23,097 nucleotides of DNA from a virus: positions 1-23,097 of IMG/VR virus record IMGVR_UViG_3300007609_000092; one strand, 5' to 3'. The translations under genes were made by a program, and so were the position numbers. Positions 1-7,700 of this stretch are shown piece by piece. The notes beneath the pieces were generated by a model. The model saw nothing but the letters and a program-made list of their open reading frames with translations. It had not been told where the DNA came from and did no database searches. Position 1 is the stretch's first letter. Every line of letters starts with the position of its first letter.

Positions 1-97
1 CACTACCGGGTTGTTGTTCACCCTGAGACAGCAGGTCACGGTTGGTGTTAAGGCCACCCTCACAATAGACTTTGAATATCTCAAGATTATCAGCCAT
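1..97 (-). CDS. Tail/neck hub protein, N-terminal fragment (cut by window edge)
   Basis: Only the first 32 codons are present; the gene continues past the left edge. It starts with ATG at 95-97, and this start shares one base with the TAA stop of the upstream tail tubular gene (TAATG arrangement), so translation is probably coupled. The visible residues begin MADNLEIFKVYCEGGLNTNR and continue into a segment with DLLSQGEQQPGS. The GGLNT..D.L.QGEQ.PG pattern resembles the start of phage tail tubular B / P22 gp10-like stabilisation proteins, which often follow the tubular A protein. The position supports this and the family assignment is from memory. The rest of the protein cannot be judged here. 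Confidence 0.6.
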   Translation of the reverse strand, partial: MADNLEIFKVYCEGGLNTNRDLLSQGEQQPGS

Positions 98-810
98 TAG
101 CGGCTAACCACCCGTTGATAAAAGTTAGGTAGGATATAGGTAGAGCGTACGTCAATCGGATCATCCAGCAACAAACGGCGCATCATACCAATCCCATCAC
201 TATAGTTATTCTGATGGATCATGGCACTCTGTTCGTTAGATCTAAAACGCATCATGTACGCCATAGCACCATCAATAATCACATGTCTAAAGCGGTCAGG
301 GATAACAGGAGTATCGTCAAAAGCAGTTAGATCTGCAGGAAATGACCAATACTTGTATTCTAATTCGTATGTCTCATCAGGGATTGGGCTAAGGCCATAC
401 TTAGTTTCCTGTGTCTGGTACACACGAATAGGTGCGGCATAGGCACCTGTGCCTCCCACATCGTCTTCTGCCCTGAAACGATCTAAGTATTCTGCGTACG
501 ATAAAACATCTAACTGTGTTGGATAGTTATTTGCAGAAGTTAATCTTTTAAGGTAGAACGATTCCCAATCTACAGAAGACATATCTGCTTGAAAATCATA
601 CTCTTGTGTACCTACAACCAGCGTCTCTGTATAAGTTGTAAGCGTGAATGGCCACTCCTGTGCAGATTGCAAAATGCCTCTGATTGAGGCATTGACGGCA
701 TCTTTAGCGAGAGCTTGAATGTTTCGTACGTTAAGAAAGTCATCCTGTGCAACTGTGACTTCATTCAAACGACGAAGCAACTCATTTGTAATTGCTAAGT
801 ATGTGGCCAC
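97..810 (-). CDS. Tail tubular protein A / head-tail connector (T7 gp11-like)
   Basis: A 237-residue protein expected to join the portal vertex to the tail nozzle. The N-terminal third is helical and polar (ITNELLRRLNEVTVAQDDF, then AKDAVNASIRGI). It is followed by the strand-rich segment with the WPF and EYDFQADMSSVDWESFYLKR motifs usual for this family, then a C-terminal helical part with PDRFRHVIIDGAMAYMMRFR. Length fits T7 gp11-type proteins (about 200 residues or slightly more). It lies just downstream of the capsid genes and just upstream of the putative hub protein, as in podoviruses. Its stop overlaps the next start, and only 2 nt separate it from the preceding ParB-like gene. Assignment is by residue pattern and gene order. 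Confidence 0.75.
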   Translation of the reverse strand: MATYLAITNELLRRLNEVTVAQDDFLNVRNIQALAKDAVNASIRGILQSAQEWPFTLTTYTETLVVGTQEYDFQADMSSVDWESFYLKRLTSANNYPTQLDVLSYAEYLDRFRAEDDVGGTGAYAAPIRVYQTQETKYGLSPIPDETYELEYKYWSFPADLTAFDDTPVIPDRFRHVIIDGAMAYMMRFRSNEQSAMIHQNNYSDGIGMMRRLLLDDPIDVRSTYILPNFYQRVVSR

Positions 811-812
811 TC

Positions 813-1208
813 TTAAAAATCCTCGTGGTATCGCATGACAGTCGTTTTACGGATTGTCTTGATTTCATCTTGGGTAGTCATGATGATTGCAGAAATACGA
901 TCATAACCTTTTGTGTTTGCAAACTTACAGCGATTACTTCCTGTACCGCATACGTAAGGCTTGGCTCGTTCTTTCAATTCATCTGCAAACTTAGGATTCG
1001 GAAAATCCCCGTTCACTGCGTAATGATCAATTGGCCAAATAATGATCGGCCATTCCATCCCGTTTTCAGCAAGGGATGTGTGCAATGCTTTTTGGAATTT
1101 GGGGTCCATCTCAGACGCTACGTCGAGCTTCCAATAAATATCATCTATATGTATTAATTGAGATGGGAAGTCAGGGACTTCGTTATTCGCTATCAAATCC
1201 ATGTTCAT
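813..1208 (-). CDS. ParB/sulfiredoxin-fold-like protein, paralogue 2
   Basis: About 131 residues. It shares an unmistakable backbone with the adjacent upstream protein: DP...A.H..L...G..WP.II, then after an insertion PYVCGTGSNRCKFANTKGYD..SAI. The G..NR...A...GY..I.AI block matches the phosphate-binding region of ParB-like N-terminal domains (normally G.hR..A....G). The insert between the two blocks (roughly residues 60-85) is longer than in its paralogue. The first in-frame start is TTG at 1209-1211, but ATG at 1206-1208 is more plausible; the gene overlaps the end of its paralogue by 26 nt. Members of this fold include nucleases, CTPases and sulfiredoxins, so the reaction cannot be named. 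Its place between capsid and tail genes suggests a virion or DNA-handling role, which is inference. Confidence 0.6.
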   Translation of the reverse strand: MNMDLIANNEVPDFPSQLIHIDDIYWKLDVASEMDPKFQKALHTSLAENGMEWPIIIWPIDHYAVNGDFPNPKFADELKERAKPYVCGTGSNRCKFANTKGYDRISAIIMTTQDEIKTIRKTTVMRYHEDF

Positions 1209-1569
1209 CAATTCTTTTGCAATACTGCATAATGTGAAGTTTATCTACTGAGGTAGCTACTTCAATTGCAGTAATACTGTTATATCCATGAGTGACAGCG
1301 TATGCAACACGATTGTTGCCTATATAACAAGAATAAGGCGTTCTATCACCTTTCTTAACGATGACAGGCCACCTTAGTCCTTCGGATGCAATTTTTGCAT
1401 GGATTGCTTCAACGATACTTGGGTCTCGTCGAGCATCTGCGTCTGGGCCATACTCAAGATCAGTGATATCAAGTTGAAAGTGGGTATAGCCCGGAACAGA
1501 GTATTTACAAATTAAAGGTCGGGGGCTTTCGCCCCCTTCCTGTGTTGGCTGATTAGGCCAATTGGTCAC
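1183..1569 (-). CDS. ParB/sulfiredoxin-fold-like protein, paralogue 1
   Basis: A 128-residue protein. After an N-terminal leader comes HFQLDITDLEYG, then DPSIVEAIHAKIASEGLRWP, then the ParB-like GNNRVAYAVTHGYNSITAIE block (about residues 88-108). It reads as a compact single ParB-N-like domain without the HTH region of chromosomal ParB. The only usable start is GTG at 1567-1569, inside the last codons of the structural gene in front (17-nt overlap). No good Shine-Dalgarno precedes it, and a strong hairpin lies in its first codons. Translation may therefore depend on ribosomes finishing the upstream gene. It lies in tandem with a paralogue. Function is unknown; the fold assignment is moderately secure. 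Confidence 0.62.
   Translation of the reverse strand: MTNWPNQPTQEGGESPRPLICKYSVPGYTHFQLDITDLEYGPDADARRDPSIVEAIHAKIASEGLRWPVIVKKGDRTPYSCYIGNNRVAYAVTHGYNSITAIEVATSVDKLHIMQYCKRIDEHGFDSE
1516..1541 (-). promoter_or_regulatory. GNRA-capped mRNA hairpin between decoration gene and ParB-like pair
   Basis: On the minus-strand RNA the bases GGGGGC and GCCCCC (1521-1526 and 1531-1536) form a perfect 6-bp stem closed by a GAAA tetraloop. Beyond a 2x2 internal loop (AA facing GA) a further AGG/CCU helix forms. It sits within the first codons of the ParB-like gene, just after the structural gene. It has no U-run, so it is not a standard terminator. It could stall RNA polymerase or ribosomes, or protect the abundant capsid/decoration mRNA from 3' decay. 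Confidence 0.55.
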
Positions 1570-2080
1570 GATCTACTTCGGTACCTTCCGCAGAACCTGC
1601 ACTGTTACAATCAACAACACATGCGTAGACACGGATAACACCAGCAGTTGGGTTACCTGTAACTGACAGTGTTACGTCAATCGTATCAGTTGTAGATACA
1701 AACTGCGTGAATGTTCCAGCGTCTGAATCGTTAGGTCCACCGTTAGTACCAGCGGCCAAGAATCCAGCAGAAGAAACATCACCACCATCGATGATTGTGT
1801 CACCAGCCGCAAAGCCGATGTCAACGAGTGGAGTTGTACCGTTTACTGCAGTTTCAACTTCAGCACCAGCAAACAGAACCATAGTCCCTGCAGGAATTTC
1901 CAATGCTTGGAATACGTCGCCACTAGCGATAGTGTTTCCAGCGTTAGAAAGACGAGCAAAGTCTACGACACCTTCGATCAACCGCATTGGATGACCAGTA
2001 GATTGTGCTGATGGTAAAGCCGCAATCGAGTTAGCCCCTACGCCTAGAGTAGAGGATGCAGTCAAGTCAAGTATAGCCAT
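1553..2080 (-). CDS. Probable head decoration or minor structural protein
   Basis: A 175-residue protein rich in Ala, Gly, Thr, Asp and Val, with alternating beta-strand patterns and almost no Lys. Strand-like segments include TMVLFAGAEVETAVNGTTPL, TIDVTLSVTGNPTAGVIRVY and the Gly/Asp turns between them. It lies 15 nt behind the capsid gene with a strong Shine-Dalgarno (AGGAGG, 8 nt before ATG), as expected for an abundantly made virion protein. Small beta-rich genes directly after the major capsid gene are commonly decoration proteins or head fibres. No specific family is recognised with certainty. The C-terminus (TEVDRDQLA) overlaps the GTG start of the ParB-like gene. Confidence 0.55.
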   Translation of the reverse strand: MAILDLTASSTLGVGANSIAALPSAQSTGHPMRLIEGVVDFARLSNAGNTIASGDVFQALEIPAGTMVLFAGAEVETAVNGTTPLVDIGFAAGDTIIDGGDVSSAGFLAAGTNGGPNDSDAGTFTQFVSTTDTIDVTLSVTGNPTAGVIRVYACVVDCNSAGSAEGTEVDRDQLA

Positions 2081-2095
2081 GAGAATATCCTCCTA

Positions 2096-3172
2096 TTAAG
2101 CGGCGTTGTAAAGGGCAGTAGCGACAGCTTCTGGACGAAGAATCTTACGGCCATACAGGTTCATACCACGGACGATGTCAGCGAATGAATCTGGATCACG
2201 GTATGTTTCAGTCTTAGAGATCTGCTGTGCAGTAGCAACGGCAGAGTCATGACCAGCAACAATCACACCAGCATTGGCTTTCTGGTTTGCAGTACCTGTA
2301 GTACCAGCACCAGTACCCAACTTAGGCAGGTTGTTAGAAACATATACACGGAAGCCATGCAGATTGTTCACGGTCAAGCCATTCTGGAGACCTGCACCAC
2401 CGAAGTCTGAATTGAGAAGACGCGAATCTTCGTCCTTCAAGATTTCCATGAATACTGGGTCAATGACCAACCAACGTCCTTCAGTATCAACAAACTGCTG
2501 ATCCAACAAACGAGCCATACGAGCAATAACCTGCAAAGGTGAAGCAGTTGCTGTTGGGAGCGTAGACGCACCCGGCAAACGTGCCGCAACAGGAATTGCG
2601 TAATCGTCGTCATCTGTATCAGATGTAGTGATGTTACCGAAGTCAGCTTTGAACAACTTCATAGTAGCAAGCAGTTCGTCAGAACCAGCAGTGTCAACAG
2701 CCTTAGAACCAGATACTGTAGTGTTTGCAGTATCAGCGGCGGCGTTGATCGCAGACTGAGTGTAACCAGACAGATAGCCAAGAACTTCTTGGTCATACTG
2801 GTCACGGAGACGATAACCTGCACGATCTGTTGCCAGATCCATGAAGTTTACGTGGCTGTGTGCTTCTTCGATGTCGTCCATCTTGAAAGCAAAGTAGTGA
2901 GCTTGATCAACAACAAGCGTGAAATCTTCGTCGTCGATATCTTGTGGTGTAATCTGTACGCCACGAGCATATTCTTTAACTGTGATTTCTGGCTCTTTGA
3001 TGATACGAACTGAGTCGCCATAGTTAGCGATCTCACCGAAGTAGTCTGAGTTAGTGACTGCTTCTACGATTGAAGACTTACGGAAAGCCTTCTGAACTTT
3101 TTGGCTGTAAATTACAGGACTAAAATTACCGTTTGGTAGATTCCCGTAACCAGCGGCGGTTTGAAATGCCAT
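2096..3172 (-). CDS. Major capsid protein
   Basis: A 358-residue coat protein, the right length for an HK97-fold major capsid protein of a podovirus. The N-terminus reads PVIYSQKVQKAFRKSSIVEA and SDYFGEIANYGDSVRIIKEP, typical of the N-arm and E-loop region of marine podovirus capsid proteins. Then come DIDDEDFTLVVDQAHYFAFK, a middle spine helix (DLATDRAGYRLRDQYDQEVL) and a C-terminal strand/turn segment with FRVYVSNNLP and an EAVATALYNAA end. It follows the scaffold gene, as is usual. An excellent Shine-Dalgarno (TAGGAGGT, 8 nt from ATG) and a long structured leader fit very high expression. The tail gene order and scaffold make the assignment firm even without an alignment. Confidence 0.88.
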   Translation of the reverse strand: MAFQTAAGYGNLPNGNFSPVIYSQKVQKAFRKSSIVEAVTNSDYFGEIANYGDSVRIIKEPEITVKEYARGVQITPQDIDDEDFTLVVDQAHYFAFKMDDIEEAHSHVNFMDLATDRAGYRLRDQYDQEVLGYLSGYTQSAINAAADTANTTVSGSKAVDTAGSDELLATMKLFKADFGNITTSDTDDDDYAIPVAARLPGASTLPTATASPLQVIARMARLLDQQFVDTEGRWLVIDPVFMEILKDEDSRLLNSDFGGAGLQNGLTVNNLHGFRVYVSNNLPKLGTGAGTTGTANQKANAGVIVAGHDSAVATAQQISKTETYRDPDSFADIVRGMNLYGRKILRPEAVATALYNAA

Positions 3173-3426
3173 GGTAGTTACCTCCTAGTCAGGCATGTGT
3201 CTATATTTAAATAGATTACGTCTGACCGCTTTCAGAGGCTTGCATTCATAAGGTGGCTTATTTTATTCTACCGGCCAAAGTAAAATAAAGAAGCGGCTTA
3301 TTACAGGCAAGGTGTTCTTGACACGGTTGTAATCTTGTTATTATTGCGGGTTGTCCTAGAGTAGGGGCCGCATTATGAGAATAAATAAAGGTGTATGTAT
3401 TTATTTAAAAAAGTCAACACTTTTAT
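3173..3426 (-). promoter_or_regulatory. Structured leader between scaffold and capsid genes
   Basis: This 254-nt stretch holds no convincing ORF. The minus-strand RNA can form a 10-bp stem (arms 3262-3271 and 3280-3289, one G-U wobble, 8-nt loop) and an AT-only 8-bp stem (arms 3380-3387 and 3398-3405, 10-nt loop). A TTGACT hexamer lies at 3412-3417 (minus strand) just after the scaffold stop, but no well-spaced -10 box accompanies it. The strong AGGAGG of the capsid gene ends the leader. It most likely sets capsid mRNA level or stability, either as a promoter region or a processing site. Confidence 0.5.
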
Positions 3427-4212
3427 TTATCTTGCACCGGCTGTCATGTCGTACACGAACTTACCAGCTTGCATTGCTTCAATAATTGCTTCCTCATGCT
3501 TCTCATACTCATGTGGTTTCAACGAAGCAACACGGCTTTCACTCCACTCTCCAGCAGGCCGTGCTGAGGGTGAAGAGGAAGATCCTTTCTTAACTGCTTT
3601 AGCGGCTTCTTTCTTCAATTCAGAATCAGAACGCTTTTCAGCAATCATTCCCATGTCCGCTTTGTACAGGTCAATCGCCCGTGCGGCGGCAATGGCGTCA
3701 TTCTCATTTTTATACAGGGCATCCTGTAAATAGGATGGCTGTTGACCAACCCAATCGTGGAATTGCTTTGTAGAACGGATTTGATCAAAGTCAGGGTGCA
3801 GGCGTTTTAGCTCATGCTCTGCTTTCTCTCGTTCTAGCTGTGTCTTCATCTTGCGGAGATCTGACATGCTCTGCTCAACTTCATGTGAAGCTTCACGGGC
3901 ACGTTTCTGTGCAATTGAATCGACAATCTTAGCAACCTGTGGGTACTTACTGGCCCACTCTTCAATCTCTTCTTCCGATGTTGGAAGGGTAAACTCTTCC
4001 TTTTCTTTCTCTTGGACGAGCCGTTTTAAATCTTCTAGTTCCCTGTCTTTAGCTTCGACAGTTTGTTGCATATAGCGGCGTAAATCGCCATAACGCTTTT
4101 TAAAAGTTTCTTCTTCAGATCCTGAAGTTTCTGCAGTAGCTTGTGCATTTGAGTTTTCAGCGGTTGCATTAGTTTCGACATCATCGTCATTTCTACGCTT
4201 ATATTTAGCCAT
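3427..4212 (-). CDS. Capsid scaffolding protein
   Basis: A 261-residue, highly charged and helical protein directly in front of the capsid gene. The first 35 residues are low-complexity (Asn/Ala/Thr/Glu). Then come coiled-coil-like blocks: FKKRYGDLRRYMQQTVEAKD with ELEDLKRLVQEKEKEE, and later DLRKMKTQLEREKAEHELKR. The segment HPDFDQIRSTKQFHDWVGQQ followed by Ala-rich helices is typical of scaffolds in T7/marine podovirus-type phages. A basic, Ser-rich linker (KKAVKKGSSSSPSARPAGEW class) precedes a short C-terminal helix that may contact coat protein. ATG is preceded by AAAGGA. It would direct procapsid assembly and then leave. The assignment rests on composition, helices and position. Confidence 0.85.
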   Translation of the reverse strand: MAKYKRRNDDDVETNATAENSNAQATAETSGSEEETFKKRYGDLRRYMQQTVEAKDRELEDLKRLVQEKEKEEFTLPTSEEEIEEWASKYPQVAKIVDSIAQKRAREASHEVEQSMSDLRKMKTQLEREKAEHELKRLHPDFDQIRSTKQFHDWVGQQPSYLQDALYKNENDAIAAARAIDLYKADMGMIAEKRSDSELKKEAAKAVKKGSSSSPSARPAGEWSESRVASLKPHEYEKHEEAIIEAMQAGKFVYDMTAGAR

Positions 4213-4279
4213 TGGGTTATCCTTTTAGCTGGGGGCCTGTTGAGGGTGGCCCATGTGTCTGCTTTAGAGGCGCAGTGCC

Positions 4280-4711
4280 TTATCGCAACTTATTGCGAAT
4301 CTGTTGTGGGGACATGCCTTGACGGACCATATCCTGCATTTGAGAATTCAACATTCCGCCCTTTGCCATCGGTGTAGCTTCAGGGGCCATCATGCCTTCT
4401 TGTGGTGTAGCAGGAGTTGCAGGTGCAGGTGCTGGAGCGGCAGGCTCTTCTGGAGAATCCATATCAATCTGAGAAACGAAACCTGACACGAGGGGTTCAC
4501 CCAGTAGCTCGTTCATTGCAATCACACCGTCACCAGAAAACAGAGGCTTAATCGCTTCCTGTAATTGGGGGTCCATTGCATTGAAGTTAGAGACCATAGA
4601 ATCTACAGTTAATGAACTAGGCTCATCCATACCACCTTCCATTGGCATATCAGGTTCAGGTGCGGCCATGCCGGTCATTTCACTTTTCATTTGTTCTTCA
4701 GTACGTGCCAT
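4280..4711 (-). CDS. Met/Pro/Ala-rich hypothetical virion-associated protein
   Basis: A 143-residue acidic protein of unknown family. It has a disordered, Met- and Pro-rich N-terminus (MPMEGGMDEP at about 22-31). A folded-looking middle (SMVSNFNAMDPQLQEAIKPL and ELLGEPLVSGFVSQIDMDS) is followed by an Ala-Pro linker near 90-103 and a C-terminal MAKGGM (115-120) before a short helix ending MSPQQIRNKLR. The GGM element also occurs in the large polyvalent protein just upstream and in a small basic protein at 15.2-15.4 kb. It starts 1 nt after the polyvalent gene's stop, with AAGGA about 10 nt ahead. Between portal/ejection-type and scaffold genes, it may be a minor virion protein or assembly factor; this is inference. 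Confidence 0.6.
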   Translation of the reverse strand: MARTEEQMKSEMTGMAAPEPDMPMEGGMDEPSSLTVDSMVSNFNAMDPQLQEAIKPLFSGDGVIAMNELLGEPLVSGFVSQIDMDSPEEPAAPAPAPATPATPQEGMMAPEATPMAKGGMLNSQMQDMVRQGMSPQQIRNKLR

Positions 4712-4712
4712 G

Positions 4713-7700
4713 TTATTTGTTTCCTTTATAGTTCATCATTGCCACACGGGGCTTAACTTTGCGAGTTGGCATACCGCCTTTAGCATACCCAAAGCCACTG
4801 CCCGGACCGCTGTCTACGTCTCCTGCGGGATTACTTCCCCCAGTAGATTCTGATCCGGTAGAGTCAGATCCATCACGTTCTCCTGCTTCTCCGCCGGGTC
4901 TTCCGGGCGAAGTACCAGATGTAGGTCCAGTTTCAGGAGTGGCTGTACCGCCGCCACGAGTTTCAGAAAGTCCGCCGAACTGATTATCAATAGCATCAAA
5001 GTGTGCGTCGGAACCCCAGCCACTATTGGCAACGGTATTTGCTTCAGCAACAGATCCAAACTGAGAGCCTTGAAGGCCGGTTTTGCCAGAGGCGACATCC
5101 GCCGCCGCATTTTCAGTTGCGGCTACAGCGGCTGTTGCATTTGGACCTAAGTTGCTACGCCATCCTCCATACTCACCTGAAGGAGTTACTCCTAAGTTTT
5201 CACCTTTACGGACTGCATTCATTGCGTTGTATTGTTTAATTCCGTTCACACCAAATTCTATAGCTTTAGCTACCAAACCTAATGTACCCGGAATTTCAGG
5301 AGCAGAAATTGGATCGTATCCGACTGCCGCACCCAAAGCGGCATTTATTTCGTCTTGAGACATGCCCTGACTAGGGTCCGTGCTAGGACCTTCGTCATTG
5401 TCGGGGCCATCACCGCCTGTATCAACAAACTGTCTACCTTCAATAATTGTCTGAGGAGTGCACACCCCTGTTTCAGGATCTTTAACGTATCCTTCAGGGC
5501 ATTCTTCTTCCTCAGCCTCTTCCTCTTCGGTACCCATCAAACCTTCACGTTGAAGTACAGTCTGGGGAGCAAAGCGAGAAGCACGTTCCTGTTCGTATTC
5601 TTCTTCTTTAACTTCTTGGCCAGTCATTGGATCGACATAAACGATGCGCACTTGGCCAGTTACAGGGTCAGTCTTATACTGGAGTTGGTAGAAAGTTGTT
5701 GGGTCAGTTGCAGGCTGTACATCAGTACCTTCTGCCGCCTCGACTACTTCTACTTCAGCCTTTTCAACTTTAGGAAGGTCTTTCTCTTCAATGTCGTAAT
5801 CGACAGGCTCTTTCGTATCATCATCTACATAGGAAATGCGATCATGCATAGCCATCAAGCCTAACGCATGCTTTGCTTCGCACCGTAATTCTTCAAAAGT
5901 TTTTAAGCCGTGGTAGCGAACAACATCAGCAGGAACGACGTATTCACCTTCAGATAACATAGCAGGAATGTCATCACGGACTTCTTCTTCTTTAGAACCT
6001 GCAGGCACTTCGTTGCCTGACTCTTCGTCGATGTCTACGGTGACTTGAAACGGTGCAAACGGATCTGCCATCATGCCCATCATGCCTCCCATCGCCATCT
6101 GAGTTTTCTTTTCGGTCTCTTGGATGGCTTCGTGTCGTGCCTTTTCCCATCCTTGGATCTCTCCATCCTTGTTGATGTCTGCCTTTTTAGGGATTGGCTT
6201 ATTCGGATTTTTTTCTTCCATTTCTAGTCCTGCTTCTGTTTCGATACCGCCACCTTGACGCATACCTGCGACATCTCTTGGAGTATCTGTGAATTCATCT
6301 GGAGTTTCTGCATCTGGGCTACCCAAACCTTGAGCGACATCTGCGGCCATCATGGTTTCGCCCACACCGGGAATATTGGAGATCAAATCATACGGTTTAG
6401 TCCGTGGAACTAATAAGTCAAGCAAAAATGTATTGGTGATACCTAACTCATCAGAAACACCCTCTACGTCGAACAGAGAAGGCGTAGGAGAGCCGTCTTC
6501 AAATAGCCCGGTAGCTTCCCCTACTCCCTCAACAAAAGCCTCTGAGGGAGGAGATGCTAACCCTGCGGCTGTACCTCCTGCTACGACAGCGGCAGTACCC
6601 TTTCCACCATCTCCGCTTCTTTTCTTAGCTTGTTTAACAATTTCAGGCTCTAATGCTTCTTGGCCCATAACAGATTCTGGGAAGTATAGTTTTCCCATGT
6701 CAGTAAAATCTTCGTAGGCAGGAACGCCCCGGACTAGAACATGAGAAGGGTCTAATTGATTATATAAAGAAACATCTTCTGCTCTGAGAGCAATCTGTTT
6801 TCCGTCAGACGTAGGATAAAAAACCCCGATAGCCTTCCGGTCAGATCCTTCAGGTATTAATGCTTTAAGTCCGGTAGAACGAGCTTCAGCTTCACCTAAC
6901 TCTCGGATGTAAATGTTGTGGCCTAACTGGCTAGACTGTATAAGTTCATCTGTATCTGTACTTCCCTTTTCAAAGGTGTTAAATACATCTTCAACCTTCT
7001 TTAGCTTTTCATCAAAATCAGCGGCAAGAAACTCGTCTCTAGGGGAAGGTGCATCTTTAGACTTTGGTTTTGCAGAAAGGGACTTTTGCACCATTCCAAA
7101 AACAGAATCAACTTTATTTTTAAACTGATCGTATCCTATGTCTCCGGGTTGCATAGTTTTTAAAGCGTCAACAGCGTCTTTGTAGTCTTCTCTAAATCCT
7201 CTAGTAGCTACTAGCGACGCAACTGTGTTGTAGCCCGTATTGGCCGCTTTTTTTACATCTTGAATGTAGTGCTGGAATTCGTGAAAGAGCGTGTTAAACG
7301 AGTTGAGAATTTTTTTAGCTCGTTCGTCTTCAAATTGAGAATAGTCGATTGTAGGATCATTGTCTGCGTAAACAATGACTTCTTTTGTATTTGGATTATA
7401 CTCACCTAAATAATTAGAATTTTTAGGTTGGGGGCGAAGGCTAACTTTAACTTCTTTTAACTCAGGAAAGTTTTCAAATATAGGAGAGTCTTCGGGCAGG
7501 TAGCGAGTAATTGGATACTCAAGCTTCTTTTTTCGTCTGATATTGGTAGATAAATAAAAATCGATATCTTCAGCGAACTGTTGCAGTCCCTGCATTTTTT
7601 CAACGTCTCTTGCACGAAGTTCTGCAACGTCTACTTTAAAGTCTCCATCCTCAGAGCGGTACACTCCCATCTCATTGTACAGTTCACCGTTAGGACGAGT

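Noticed and set aside
3389-3417. Promoter with TTGACT in front of the capsid gene
   Set aside because: The -35-like hexamer is clear, but at 16-18 nt spacing no acceptable -10 exists, so I describe the leader but do not call a defined promoter.
5355-5864. 169-codon plus-strand ORF inside the polyvalent gene
   Set aside because: It lies antisense to the acidic part of the giant protein; its Phe/Leu/Cys-rich translation is what the complement of Glu/Lys-rich codons gives.
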